From NCBI RefSeq assembly GCF_028475105.1, contig NZ_CP116936.1, positions 1,860,001 through 1,924,000 of the forward strand: DNA of 64,000 nucleotides, written 5' to 3'. Below the pieces are notes generated by a model. It was given only the letters and a program-made list of their open reading frames with translations, did no database searches and had not been told where the DNA came from. This document shows, piece by piece, positions 1 through 8,644 of this stretch (position 1 is its first letter; each line of letters begins with the position of its first letter). Position numbers and translations under genes: made by a program. The stretch is from Micromonospora sp. LH3U1 (GTDB lineage Bacteria > Actinomycetota > Actinomycetes > Mycobacteriales > Micromonosporaceae).

Positions 1-687
1 CAGGGTCGCCAATGCGGCCAGGGCCGGCCGGCACAGGGGCATGGTGACCTGCCAGTACTGTCGCCAGATGCTCGCCCCGTCGACCATCGCCGCCTCGTAC
101 AGGTCGCGGGGCAGCGCCTTCATGTAGTTGCTGAGAACGAAGACGCAGAAACCACACTGGAAGGCGACATTGATCAGAATCAGGCCCCAGTAACTGTCGT
201 AGAGCAACTCCGAGTCGCTCATGAACTCCGGCAACGGCACCTCGGTGAACAGCCGGAACAGCGGGATGAGCAGCGCCTGCTGGGGTAGCAGGTTGGCCGC
301 GGTGAACACCCCGAGCAGCACGATGTTGAGCTTCCAGCTGAACCGCGCGATGACGAACGCCACGCACGAGGCGAGGAAGAGGGTCAACAGCACCGCCGGC
401 ACGGTGATGTACACCGAGTTGAGGAAGTGTTGGCCGAACTCCGCCGTCTTCCAGGCGGTGACGTAGTTGTCGAAGGTCCAGCCGCCGAACGAGACGTAAC
501 CGTTGGCGGCGGTGTAGTCGTACGAGCGCAGCGAGGTCAGCACCGCCCAGGCGATCGGGAAGAGCCAGACCAGCGCGACGACGATGAGGAAGCCGTGCAG
601 CAGCACCCGCAGCGGGGTCAGCTTGCGGCGGCGCGGCTGCGCGTCGGGTCCGCCCTCGGGACGCCGGGTGGTGGTCGCGGTGCTCAT
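1..687 (-). CDS. Carbohydrate ABC transporter permease, MalG type (3' end outside window)
   Basis: Inner-membrane permease of a CUT1-type sugar importer. The 229 visible codons begin with ATG at 687, which overlaps the stop of the upstream permease as ATGA, so the two are translationally coupled. A cytoplasmic N-terminus rich in Arg is followed by membrane segments (LHGFLIVVALVWLFPIAW near residue 30) and the EAA loop EAAMVDGASIWRQYWQVTMP, which contacts the ATPase. No ATPase gene lies nearby; in CUT1 systems a shared MsiK-type ATPase often serves. It is the third gene of the binding protein-MalF-MalG operon that diverges from a GH42 beta-galactosidase, so galactosides are a likely substrate (inference). 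The C-terminus is cut by the window edge. Confidence 0.93.
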   Translation of the reverse strand, partial: MSTATTTRRPEGGPDAQPRRRKLTPLRVLLHGFLIVVALVWLFPIAWAVLTSLRSYDYTAANGYVSFGGWTFDNYVTAWKTAEFGQHFLNSVYITVPAVLLTLFLASCVAFVIARFSWKLNIVLLGVFTAANLLPQQALLIPLFRLFTEVPLPEFMSDSELLYDSYWGLILINVAFQCGFCVFVLSNYMKALPRDLYEAAMVDGASIWRQYWQVTMPLCRPALAALATL

Positions 688-1640
688 TCCCGGTTCTCCC
701 TCATCACGGTCGCCAGGTAGATGGTGATGAAGACCAGCGAGACGATCAGCATGATCGTCGCCAGTGCCGAGCCGAACCCGATCCGGCTCGCCTCACCCAC
801 CACGTTCTGGGTGACCAGCGCGGAGATCAGCTCCAAACCGTTGCGGCCCTTGTTGACGACCCAGACCAGGTCGAACGCACGCAGCGACTCGATCACCGTC
901 ACCACGAGCACGATGATGTTGATCGGCCGTAGCACCGGGAACACCACCCGGAAGAAGGTCCGGCTCTCCGACGCGCCGTCGACCGCGGCGGCCTCCCGCA
1001 GTGACGGGTCGACGCCCTTCAGCCCGGCCAGGTAGAGCAGCATGATGTAGCCGACGTGCCGCCAACCGGAGGCGATCAGGACCGCCCAGATGTTGACGCT
1101 CGAGTCGCCGTACCAGTCGATGCTGCTGCCGAAGACGGCGTTGATCAGCCCTTGGTCGCGGGAGTAGAGCAGCTGCCAGACGAAGCCGATCAGCGCCAGC
1201 GAGAGCACCACCGGCAGGTAGAGCGCTGTCTGGTAGAAGCGGCCGCCGCGCAACTCCTTGTCGAGCAGGACGGCCAGGAACATGCCGAACGGGGTGGCGA
1301 CCACGAACAGCGCCGCCAGCCAGAGCAGGTTGTGCTGGATCGCCGGCACGAACGGCGGGTAGATGTTCACCACGTCGCTGTAGTTGCGGACGCCGACGAA
1401 CTCGATCTCGTTGATTGGGCCGATGCCGTCCCAGTTGGTGCCGGAGAGCAGCACGGTGGCCGCCGCCGGCAACCAGACCAACCCGGTGACGAGCAGCAGC
1501 GGAACGAGCACCATCAGCGTGATGACCACGCGGTCGGTGCGGGACAGGAGCCGTAGCCGCCGGCGACGACCACCCGTGGAGGTGGTCGAGGCCGGCGGCG
1601 GCACGGCGCGATCCGCTTGGATCAGGGGCAGGTCGGACAC
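684..1640 (-). CDS. Carbohydrate ABC transporter permease, MalF type
   Basis: First permease subunit of the sugar importer, 318 aa. The start is GTG at 1640, preceded by GGAAGGA. An Arg-rich cytoplasmic head precedes a first membrane segment (VVITLMVLVPLLLVTGLVWL), then further helices and the EAA motif REAAAVDGASESRTFFRVV near residue 220. It sits 21 bp after the binding-protein gene and overlaps the MalG-type gene by 4 bp. Length and motif are normal for the CUT1 family. Substrate is not determined by sequence; the divergent GH42 gene suggests beta-galactosides. Confidence 0.94.
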   Translation of the reverse strand: MSDLPLIQADRAVPPPASTTSTGGRRRRLRLLSRTDRVVITLMVLVPLLLVTGLVWLPAAATVLLSGTNWDGIGPINEIEFVGVRNYSDVVNIYPPFVPAIQHNLLWLAALFVVATPFGMFLAVLLDKELRGGRFYQTALYLPVVLSLALIGFVWQLLYSRDQGLINAVFGSSIDWYGDSSVNIWAVLIASGWRHVGYIMLLYLAGLKGVDPSLREAAAVDGASESRTFFRVVFPVLRPINIIVLVVTVIESLRAFDLVWVVNKGRNGLELISALVTQNVVGEASRIGFGSALATIMLIVSLVFITIYLATVMRENRE

Positions 1641-1661
1641 GATGTCCTTCCCCTTCCGCCG

Positions 1662-2990
1662 TCAGTCAGTGAAGATCGACTTCTTCTGGTTCTCAATGGA
1701 CGAGGTGAGCCCGCCGATGTCCTTGGGGTTCTTGATGAACTGCTGGAGCGCCGGGATGATCACCGTGGAGGCGAAGTCCGGCCGGGTGTCCCGGTCGAGG
1801 AACTGGGCAACCTCGGTGGCTGAGCCGACCAGCTCGGCCGCCTTCTTCTGCAGCGCCGTGTAGCCGCTGACGTCCGCGCCGGTGTTGGCGACCAGCGTGG
1901 CCGGGTCGTTCTTGACCGTGATGTCCGCAGCGGCCTTGCCACCCACGTACTCCAGCAGCTTCTCGGCGTTGGCCTTGTTCTTGGGCTTGCGGGCCATCAT
2001 GTAACCGTCGATCGGTGCGTCCAGCGCCTTCGCTCCGATCGACGGGTCGATCTCCGGGAACGTGAAGAAGTCGAGGTCGCTCTGCTCCTCGTTGCTGAAC
2101 TGCTGGCCGACGAAGAGACCGAGCATGTACATGCCGCTCTTCTTCTGCTGCAACGACTGCGCAGCCTCCTGCCAGGTCCGGCCGAGGCTGTCCGGCTGGT
2201 GCAGGGGGAGCAGGCCGGCCCAGGTGTCGAAGACCTTCTTGACCTTGTCGGAGGTCCAGGCCTCCTTGCCGGCCATCAGGTCGATGTGGAACTGGTAGCC
2301 GTTGATCCGCAGGTTGAGGATGTCGAAGGTGCCCATCGCCGGCCAGCCGTCCTTGTCGGCGAAGGCGATCGGGGTCAGGCCGTCCTTCTTCATCTGCGTG
2401 CTGAGCGCGGTGAGCTGGTCCAGGGTCGTGGGCACCTGGTAGCCGTACTGCTGCCACACCGACTTGCGGTAGAACATCGCCCACGGGTAGTAGGACGAGG
2501 GTACGAAGTACTGCTTGCCGTCGTCGCCGGTGGATGCCTTCTTGAAGGCGTCGGAGAAGCCGGAGAGCTTGCCCCACACGTCGCTGATGTCACCGGCCAG
2601 GCCCTTGGCGGCGAAGAAACGCATCCGGTAGCCGGCGAACCACATGAAGACATCGTCCGGCTTGCCCTGCAGGTAGTTGTTGATGTTCTCCTGGTACGTG
2701 TTGTGGTCGACCGTGTTGATCGCGGGCTCGACGCCGGACGAGGTCTTGAACCCGTCCATGACCTTGGCGATGACGTCCTTCGGCTTCGGGTCGGACTGGT
2801 TCGAGCCGACCGACACGTTCTTCGAGTCCGATGCGGAGCCGGAGTCGTCGCCGCAGCCGGCGAGCAGACCGGTGCCGAGCAGTGCGCCCGTGCCGGCCGC
2901 GCCGGCCAGCAGCGAGCGTCGGTTGATGCCGGCAACGGAGGGCGGTACGAGCCGAGCCAGGTACTCGGCTTGGGATTGGGGACGGGACAT
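1662..2990 (-). CDS. Carbohydrate ABC transporter substrate-binding lipoprotein
   Basis: Family-1-like extracellular sugar-binding protein of 442 aa that delivers ligand to the two permeases downstream. The N-terminus has a twin-arginine-like NRRSLLAGA followed by a lipobox LLAGC around residue 46, so it is probably exported by Tat and lipid-anchored. The remainder has the Trp/Tyr-rich MalE-type body (for example DVFMWFAGYRMRFFAAKG). ATG at 2990 is preceded by GGAGG. It is the first gene of the operon, with a predicted promoter at 3126-3153. Ligand specificity is inferred only from the neighbouring GH42. Confidence 0.93.
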   Translation of the reverse strand: MSRPQSQAEYLARLVPPSVAGINRRSLLAGAAGTGALLGTGLLAGCGDDSGSASDSKNVSVGSNQSDPKPKDVIAKVMDGFKTSSGVEPAINTVDHNTYQENINNYLQGKPDDVFMWFAGYRMRFFAAKGLAGDISDVWGKLSGFSDAFKKASTGDDGKQYFVPSSYYPWAMFYRKSVWQQYGYQVPTTLDQLTALSTQMKKDGLTPIAFADKDGWPAMGTFDILNLRINGYQFHIDLMAGKEAWTSDKVKKVFDTWAGLLPLHQPDSLGRTWQEAAQSLQQKKSGMYMLGLFVGQQFSNEEQSDLDFFTFPEIDPSIGAKALDAPIDGYMMARKPKNKANAEKLLEYVGGKAAADITVKNDPATLVANTGADVSGYTALQKKAAELVGSATEVAQFLDRDTRPDFASTVIIPALQQFIKNPKDIGGLTSSIENQKKSIFTD

Positions 2991-3105
2991 CTGTGCCTCC
3001 TGCGGATGAAGAGGTGCTACGCCCGAGGGCCGTCAGGGGTGGTGAAGGCGGATCCGGCGTCGTGATCACACATCGGGATCCACCGAGAATCCACATTGGC
3101 GAACA

Positions 3106-3165
3106 CGAACGGCCATTGGGGCCTCAAGCTACCCCTCAGTCAGGCGCTGTCAAGAGGGCCGTTCG
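3106..3165. promoter_or_regulatory. Inverted repeat flanking the ABC-operon promoter
   Basis: CGAACGGCC at 3106-3114 and its exact reverse complement GGCCGTTCG at 3157-3165 flank the predicted ABC promoter with 42 bp between them. A second smaller repeat, ATAAC (3172-3176) with GTTAT (3194-3198), lies next to the GH42 start. Either could be an operator for the DeoR protein encoded after GH42; this is inference from position only. Confidence 0.4.
3126..3153 (-). promoter_or_regulatory. Predicted promoter of the sugar ABC operon
   Basis: On the minus strand TTGACA (3148-3153) and TAGCTT (3126-3131) are separated by 16 bp, a good vegetative-type -35/-10 pair 136 bp upstream of the binding-protein start. 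It lies between the two arms of an inverted repeat (3106-3165), consistent with regulation by a repressor that binds both sides. Confidence 0.55.
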
Positions 3166-3223
3166 CCTTAGATAACCCAGTCGTGACACGCCTGTTATGT
3201 AGTAAACGTTGGAAGAGAAATCG

Positions 3224-5278
3224 ATGTTGGAACCTGTTGACTTACGTGTCCTGGCAGGTGCACCCTCAGCTCTCATGCGGCGATGGCACGGTGACGGCAT
3301 CTATTTCGGCGGCGACTACAACCCCGAGCAGTGGCCCGAGCAGACCTGGTCGGAGGACGTCGAGCTGATGCGCCGGGCCGGGGTCAACCTGGTCTCCGTC
3401 GGCATCTTCTCCTGGGCCCTGTTGGAGCCCGCCCCGGGCCGGTTCGAGTTCGGCTGGCTGGACCGGGTGCTGGACCTGCTGCACGAGGGCGGCATCCAGG
3501 TCGACCTGGCCACCGCCACCGCCAGCCCACCGCCCTGGCTGGCCCGGGCGTACCCGGAGACCCTGCCCCGTCGGGCCGACGGCGCGATCCTCTGGCCGGG
3601 CGGACGACAGGCGTACTGCCCCAGCTCGCCGGTGTTCCGCGAGCGGTCGCTGGAGCTGGTGCGAGCGGTCGCCGGCCGCTACGCCGCGCACCCCGCCGTG
3701 GTGATGTGGCACGTCTCCAACGAGCTGGGCTGCCACAACGTGCACTGCTACTGCGACGTCAGCGCCGAGGCGTTCCGAGGCTGGCTACGCGAGCGCTACG
3801 GCGACCTGGACCGGCTCAACGACGCCTGGGGCACCGCGTTCTGGAGCCAGCGCTACGGCGACTGGACCGAGATCAACCCGCCGCGCACCGCGCCGACCTT
3901 CGCCAACCCCACGCAGCAGCTCGACTTCCTGCGCTTCTCCTCCGACGAGCAGCGCGCCCAGTTGCGCGCCGAACGTGCGCTGCTGAAGACCCTGGTCCGC
4001 CAGCCGGTCACCACCAACTTCATGATCGGCACCGGGATCAAGCACATGAACTACCACTCCTGGGCCGACGACGTGGACCTCGTGTCCAACGACCACTATC
4101 TGACCGCCGCCGACCCGCAGTCGCACCTCGGGCTGGCGCTCGCGGCGGACCACACTCGCGGCGTCGCCGGCGGCGACCCGTGGCTGCTCATGGAGCACTC
4201 CACCAGCGCGGTCAACTGGCAGCCGCGCAACGTGGCCAAGCTGCCCGGGCAGCTGCGCCGCAACAGCCTCGCGCACGTCGCCCGTGGCGCCGACGGGGTG
4301 CTGTTCTTCCAGTGGCGCGCCTCCCGGGCCGGTGCCGAGAAGTTCCACTCCGCGCTGGTGCCGCACGCCGGGCCGGACACCAAGGTGTTCCGCGAGGTCT
4401 GCCAACTCGGCGCGGACCTCAAGGCGCTGGCCGAGGTACGCGGCAGTCGGGTCGACGCCGACGTGGCGATCCTGTTCGACTGGGAAGCGTGGTGGGGGGT
4501 CGAGTTGGATTCGCATCCCAGCGCCGACGTCCAGTACGCCGACCGGCTCAACGCCCTCTACGGCGCTCTGTGGCGGGCCGGCGTGACCGCCGACATCGTC
4601 CACCCGTCGGCCGACCTCGGCGGCTACCGGCTGGTCCTCGCACCGACCCTCTACCTGGTTCGGGACGCCGACGTCGAGGCACTGCACCGGTACGTCGAGG
4701 GTGGTGGCACCGCGGCGGTCACCTACTTCAGCGGCATCGTTGACTCCAACGACCACATCCGGCTGGGCGGCTACCCGGGCGCGTTCCGGGAGCTGCTGGG
4801 CGTACGGACCGAGGAGTTCTTCCCGCTGCGCGAGGGCGAGCAGGTCCGGCTGGACGACGGCAGCACCGCTGACGTGTGGACCGAGTGGCTGCACCCCGAC
4901 GGCGCCGAGGTGCTGGCGTCGTACACCGATGGGCCCCTGCCGGGCGTGCCGGCGCTGACCCGGCATCCGGTCGGCGCGGGCGCGGCCTGGTATGTCGGCA
5001 CCCGGCTGGACGAGCCGGCCACCGACCGGCTGGTCGCCCGGCTGCTCGACGAGGCCGGCGTCCGCCCGGCGGCGTCGGCACCGTCCGGTGTGGAGGTGGT
5101 ACGCCGACGCGACGCCGAACGAAGCTGGCTGTTCGCGATCAACCACACCGACAATGAGGCACGGCTCCCGGTGAACGGCGTCGAGCTGTTGACCGGAGCA
5201 CGATGCGCCGGTGAGCTGACGCTGCCGGCCGGCGAGGTGGCGGTCATCCGTGAGGATCGCACCGACGACCCGGCCTGA
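3224..5278 (+). CDS. GH42 beta-galactosidase
   Basis: Cytoplasmic retaining beta-galactosidase of 684 aa with no signal peptide. The N-terminal barrel starts IYFGGDYNPEQWPE. The acid/base Glu is E167 in the segment SNELGCHNVHCYCD, whose cysteines match the metal-binding cluster of the family; the nucleophile is E324 in LLMEHSTSAVNW. Middle trimerisation and C-terminal beta domains complete a family-typical length. ATG at 3224 follows GGAAGAG at the right spacing and is preferred to the in-frame TTG at 3209. It diverges from a sugar importer and is followed after 36 bp by a DeoR regulator, giving a transport-hydrolysis-regulation unit for galactosides. Confidence 0.96.
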   Translation: MLEPVDLRVLAGAPSALMRRWHGDGIYFGGDYNPEQWPEQTWSEDVELMRRAGVNLVSVGIFSWALLEPAPGRFEFGWLDRVLDLLHEGGIQVDLATATASPPPWLARAYPETLPRRADGAILWPGGRQAYCPSSPVFRERSLELVRAVAGRYAAHPAVVMWHVSNELGCHNVHCYCDVSAEAFRGWLRERYGDLDRLNDAWGTAFWSQRYGDWTEINPPRTAPTFANPTQQLDFLRFSSDEQRAQLRAERALLKTLVRQPVTTNFMIGTGIKHMNYHSWADDVDLVSNDHYLTAADPQSHLGLALAADHTRGVAGGDPWLLMEHSTSAVNWQPRNVAKLPGQLRRNSLAHVARGADGVLFFQWRASRAGAEKFHSALVPHAGPDTKVFREVCQLGADLKALAEVRGSRVDADVAILFDWEAWWGVELDSHPSADVQYADRLNALYGALWRAGVTADIVHPSADLGGYRLVLAPTLYLVRDADVEALHRYVEGGGTAAVTYFSGIVDSNDHIRLGGYPGAFRELLGVRTEEFFPLREGEQVRLDDGSTADVWTEWLHPDGAEVLASYTDGPLPGVPALTRHPVGAGAAWYVGTRLDEPATDRLVARLLDEAGVRPAASAPSGVEVVRRRDAERSWLFAINHTDNEARLPVNGVELLTGARCAGELTLPAGEVAVIREDRTDDPA

Positions 5279-5314
5279 TCCGACGACAGTCACGGCGCGA
5301 AGGAGGTTTCCCAG

Positions 5315-6091
5315 ATGCTCGCCCAGCAGCGGCAGACCGCCATCCTCGATCTGATCCGCCAACGCGGCGGTGTACGGGTGAGCCAGCTGGTCAGTCGGTT
5401 CGGCGTGTCCGACATGACGATCCGGCGCGACCTGGAGGTGCTGGCCGAGCGCGGCCTGGTGGACAAGGTGCACGGCGGCGCGACGCTCGCCGGACCGGGT
5501 TCGGCCGAAGAACCCGGCTTCGCCGCGAAGTCGATCCGCCAGCAGGCGGAGAAGCGAGCCATCGCCGAGCGGGCGGCGACCATGGTGGAGCCGGGGATGG
5601 CCATCGCGCTCTCCGCCGGCACCACCACCGCCGCGCTTGCCACCCTGCTCTCCGACGTACGGGGGCTGACCGTGGTGACCAACTCGATCCCGGTGGCCGA
5701 CGCGCTCTACCAGAACCCGCGCGCCGACCAGACGGTCGTGTTGACCGGCGGTATCCGCACCCCGTCGGACGCGTTGACCGGGCCGGTGGCCGAGGCGGCG
5801 ATCAGCGCGCTCAACGTCGACCTGCTCTTCCTCGGCGTGCACGGTCTCAGCCCACGCACCGGGTTCACCACGCCGAACCTGCTGGAGGCCGGCGTCAACC
5901 GGTGCCTGATCGCCGCGGCCCGCCGGCTCGTGGTGCTCGCCGACCACACCAAGTGGGAAACCATCGGCATCGCCACCATCGCACCGTTGGAGGCCGCCGA
6001 CGTGCTGATCACCGACGTCGGGCTGCCCGGGGATGCACGCACCACGATCGGCGAGCAGGTCGGCGAGTTGGTGGTCGTGGAGCCTGACTAG
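5315..6091 (+). CDS. DeoR/GlpR family transcriptional regulator
   Basis: A 258-aa repressor-type regulator. The N-terminal winged HTH is visible in RQTAILDLIRQRGGVRVSQL and the recognition segment FGVSDMTIRRDLEVLAERG. The C-terminal DeoR effector domain has the sugar-phosphate-sensing signature ALSAGTTTAALATLL and later VVLADHTKWE. ATG at 5315 is preceded by AGGAGG (5301-5306). It lies directly after GH42 and probably controls that gene and the divergent ABC importer in response to a phosphorylated sugar (family knowledge plus context). The large palindrome right after the stop probably terminates the transcript. Confidence 0.93.
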   Translation: MLAQQRQTAILDLIRQRGGVRVSQLVSRFGVSDMTIRRDLEVLAERGLVDKVHGGATLAGPGSAEEPGFAAKSIRQQAEKRAIAERAATMVEPGMAIALSAGTTTAALATLLSDVRGLTVVTNSIPVADALYQNPRADQTVVLTGGIRTPSDALTGPVAEAAISALNVDLLFLGVHGLSPRTGFTTPNLLEAGVNRCLIAAARRLVVLADHTKWETIGIATIAPLEAADVLITDVGLPGDARTTIGEQVGELVVVEPD

Positions 6092-6092
6092 A

Positions 6093-6169
6093 TGATCGAC
6101 TCGGGTTCCTGGAAACCGGGGTATCCCAGTCGCATGGACACCCCGGTTTCCAGGAAGCAGAGTCGATCA
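6093..6169. repeat. Long interrupted palindrome, terminator-like or mobile repeat element
   Basis: Outer arms TGATCGACTC (6093-6102) and GAGTCGATCA (6160-6169) and inner arms of 17 bp (6106-6122 against 6140-6156, both perfect) form a hairpin with 27 paired positions around a 17-nt loop. It begins 2 bp after the DeoR stop, so it can end that transcript. Its size and two-part perfection resemble dispersed palindromic repeats more than an ordinary terminator. The frame of the HEAT-repeat gene runs into its right arm. Confidence 0.75.
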
Positions 6170-6210
6170 GCTCCGGGGAGCTGCTGTCTCGGATCGCCAG
6201 TTCGGGTGAG

Positions 6211-7119
6211 GTGGCCGTGCGGCTGGCAGTCGGGCGGTGCGCCGATCCGGATGCCGTGGTGCGGGCGGTCGCCTGCGACCTGCTCGGCGTGGTGAGTGGC
6301 GTGCGTGAGGACGTACGCCGGGATGTGGTGGGAGCCCTGGTTACCTTGGCAGCTCGTGAGTCCGACCCGGCGGTGCACCTCGCTATGGCGCGTGCCGGGG
6401 GTGCCACCTGCGACCCCCGCGCCCTACCAGTTCTGCTCACTCTCGCCGGCAGCCCCGACACCGACGTACGTCTGCAGGTCGCGGTCGCGTTGTCGACGGT
6501 GCTGCTCGACGATCACCCGCCCGAGGCCGGCGTGACGGCATTGATCGTCCTGTGTGGCGATCCTGACGCTGAGGTACGCGAGTGGGCCACGTTCTCGCTC
6601 GGTTGGTCGACCACCGCAGACGGGTATGCGGTCCGGCAGGCGCTGTGGGACGGCACCCGCGACCTCGACCCGGGGGTGCGGGAGGAGGGTGCCCGAGGGC
6701 TGGCGCGGCGACGTGATGCGCGGGCGCTTCCGCTGGTACGCGAGTTGCTCGCGCACGACGAGGTCCACACGTTCACCTTCCAGGCCGCCGCGTACCTGGC
6801 AGACCCATCGGTGCTGCCGCTGCTGGAAGGGTTCGATCCCACCGCGGATGGCGTCGCCGAAGCTTTGCGGGAGTGTGACCCCGTGCTCCGTGCCGAGCGT
6901 GACGAGTCGGCGTCGCGGCTTTTGAACGCGGTCCACCTGCGTCGACCCGATCTGCAGGTCGCGATCTTCGGCAAACGGTGTGACCTCGGCCTGTACCTTG
7001 ATGTAACCGACGGTTCGGACATCTCTGGCCACTGGTTCGTCGACGGACTACTCAAGCGCGCCGGGGGCGACCCAGACCGTGCGGCGGAGCTGGCGATCGC
7101 GGATGTGACCCTGACCTGA
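6211..7119 (+). CDS. HEAT-repeat protein, probably 5'-truncated
   Basis: 302 aa made of tandem alpha-helical HEAT/Armadillo-like repeats (for example DPDAEVREWATFSLGWS and DPGVREEGARGLARRRDARA), a scaffold for protein contacts; no enzymatic motif is visible. The first usable start is GTG at 6211, but its upstream GGGTGAG is immediately adjacent and poor as a ribosome site. The same frame stays open back to 6088 and still reads like a HEAT helix (SSGELLSRIASSGEVAVRL) until it meets the palindrome at 6169. The true N-terminus may therefore have been replaced by that repeat. Function unknown. Confidence 0.78.
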   Translation: MAVRLAVGRCADPDAVVRAVACDLLGVVSGVREDVRRDVVGALVTLAARESDPAVHLAMARAGGATCDPRALPVLLTLAGSPDTDVRLQVAVALSTVLLDDHPPEAGVTALIVLCGDPDAEVREWATFSLGWSTTADGYAVRQALWDGTRDLDPGVREEGARGLARRRDARALPLVRELLAHDEVHTFTFQAAAYLADPSVLPLLEGFDPTADGVAEALRECDPVLRAERDESASRLLNAVHLRRPDLQVAIFGKRCDLGLYLDVTDGSDISGHWFVDGLLKRAGGDPDRAAELAIADVTLT

Positions 7120-7245
7120 TGCGCGCTCGACTGGCGCGACGCGCGCGACACTTCACAGCCACCTCACAGGGGTGCTGGATAGGGTGCCGTTCGAGTCAAC
7201 GTCCGACTCCAACCTGGAGCGGTCGGCTGTCGCACAGGAGTTCCG

Positions 7246-8196
7246 ATGGTTTTCAAGAAGATGTTGAGCGCGTTCGGTGTGGGCGGTCCGAGTGTGGACA
7301 CCGTGCTGACCAACCCCAACACCAGGCCCGGTCTGACCCTCGACGGGCAGGTCAACCTCGTCGGTGGCGACGCCGAGGCAGCCATCGAGCAGGTGGTGAT
7401 CGGCCTGGTCACCCGGGTCGAGGTCGAAGGACACGACACCGAGTACGCGGGCACGATGGAGTTCCACCGGATGGTGGTGAGCGGCCCGCTCCAGCTCGCC
7501 CCGAAGCAGCAGCTCTCGATCCCGTTCCAGCTGCCGGTGCCGTGGGAGACCCCGATCACCGACGTGTATGGCCAGCGCCTGCACGGCATGACGATGGGCC
7601 TGCGCACCGAGCTGGCGATTGCCCGCGCGGTCGACAAGAGCGACCTGGACCAGGTGGCGGTGCACCCGCTGCCGGTGCACGAGCGGATCCTGGAGGCGTT
7701 CCAGCAGCTCGGTTTCCGGTTCAAGCACGCCGACCTGGAGCGCGGTCACATCCGGGGTGTCCAGCAGACGCTTCCGTTCTACCAGGAGATCGAGTTCTTC
7801 GCCTCGCCGCAGTACGCGAGCACGATCAGGGAGGTCGAGCTGACCTTCGTGACGAGCCAGCGCGGCGTGGAGGTCATCCTGGAGTGCGACAAGCGCGGCG
7901 GGTTCCTCAGCGCCGGCCACGACGCCTTCGGTCGTTACCAGGTGGCGCACACCGATGCTGACCGGGTGAACTGGGCGCAGGTTGTCGATGGCTGGCTGCG
8001 CGAGACCACGTCCCGCTACGGCACCCTGCGCTCGCAGTACAGCCCGAGCCACGGGCACGGTCACAGCCGCGGGCACGGGATGGGTGGCATGGTGGCTGGC
8101 GCCGCGCTCGGCGTCGCTGGCGGCATGATCGCCGGCGAGATGATCGAGGACGCGTTCGAGGGCGATTTCGGCGGCGATTTCGGCGGCGACGAGTAG
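7246..8196 (+). CDS. SpoOM (Spo0M)-family sporulation-control protein
   Basis: 316-aa arrestin-like cytoplasmic protein of the Spo0M family, which influences sporulation in Bacillus and is widespread in actinomycetes. The family start MVFKKMLSAFGVGGPSVDTV and the double beta-sandwich core (PGLTLDGQVNLVGGDAEAAI; PLQLAPKQQLSIPFQLPVPW) are clear. The C-terminus adds a His/Gly stretch (HGHGHSRGHGMGG), a Gly/Ala hydrophobic segment and the acidic repeat GDFGGDFGGDE. ATG at 7246 follows AGGAG. The gene is monocistronic and ends at a strong hairpin. Confidence 0.93.
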   Translation: MVFKKMLSAFGVGGPSVDTVLTNPNTRPGLTLDGQVNLVGGDAEAAIEQVVIGLVTRVEVEGHDTEYAGTMEFHRMVVSGPLQLAPKQQLSIPFQLPVPWETPITDVYGQRLHGMTMGLRTELAIARAVDKSDLDQVAVHPLPVHERILEAFQQLGFRFKHADLERGHIRGVQQTLPFYQEIEFFASPQYASTIREVELTFVTSQRGVEVILECDKRGGFLSAGHDAFGRYQVAHTDADRVNWAQVVDGWLRETTSRYGTLRSQYSPSHGHGHSRGHGMGGMVAGAALGVAGGMIAGEMIEDAFEGDFGGDFGGDE

Positions 8197-8210
8197 TCGT
8201 CCAGAGACGA

Positions 8211-8245
8211 CGGTGGCCTCCGGGAGATTCTCCCGGAGGCCACCG
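8211..8245. terminator. Bidirectional hairpin terminator
   Basis: A 16-bp perfect stem (8211-8226 with 8230-8245) closes a 3-nt loop between the convergent spoOM gene and the small membrane-protein gene. No U-tract, as is usual in high-GC actinobacteria. Confidence 0.85.
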
Positions 8246-8260
8246 CGCGCTGTGAACCGG

Positions 8261-8632
8261 TCAGTGCCGGGCCTTGCGCTCCTCGCTGCTGCGCCAGTTG
8301 CTGCCTGCCTTGGCGAGGCCACGGCTACCGAGGTAGCCAAGCGTCAGCAGGGTGATCAGGAACCAGGCGTTGTCGGCCCGGAAGATGTCCACCCCTGCGG
8401 AGTTCTTCCCGACGACCTGCGACGCGCCCAGTACGGCGGCCACCGCGATCAGGTAGATCCAGAACTCGGTGGTCTTGAATGCCTGCTTGGTTTCCGTACC
8501 GGGTGCCTGCATGTCGTTGCGACGCCCGTCGTGCATGACCGGCATCTGCTGCGTGTCCCGCATCGCGGCGGGATTCTGCGGGTCGTTCATCGGCCGGTTC
8601 ATCGGCCTGGTGGAAGCAGCCTGCGTGCTCAT
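8261..8632 (-). CDS. Small two-helix membrane protein, unknown function
   Basis: 123 aa. A polar Met/Asn/Pro-rich N-terminus (about 60 residues) is followed by two predicted membrane helices, EFWIYLIAVAAVLGASQVV and AWFLITLLTLGYLGSRGLA, and a basic tail. ATG at 8632 is chosen because it is preceded by AGGAGGACC; an in-frame start at 8764 would add an unlikely Arg/Cys-rich leader. Conserved-looking but not assigned to a named family here. It faces spoOM across a shared terminator. Confidence 0.82.
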   Translation of the reverse strand: MSTQAASTRPMNRPMNDPQNPAAMRDTQQMPVMHDGRRNDMQAPGTETKQAFKTTEFWIYLIAVAAVLGASQVVGKNSAGVDIFRADNAWFLITLLTLGYLGSRGLAKAGSNWRSSEERKARH

Positions 8633-8644
8633 CTGGTCCTCCTC

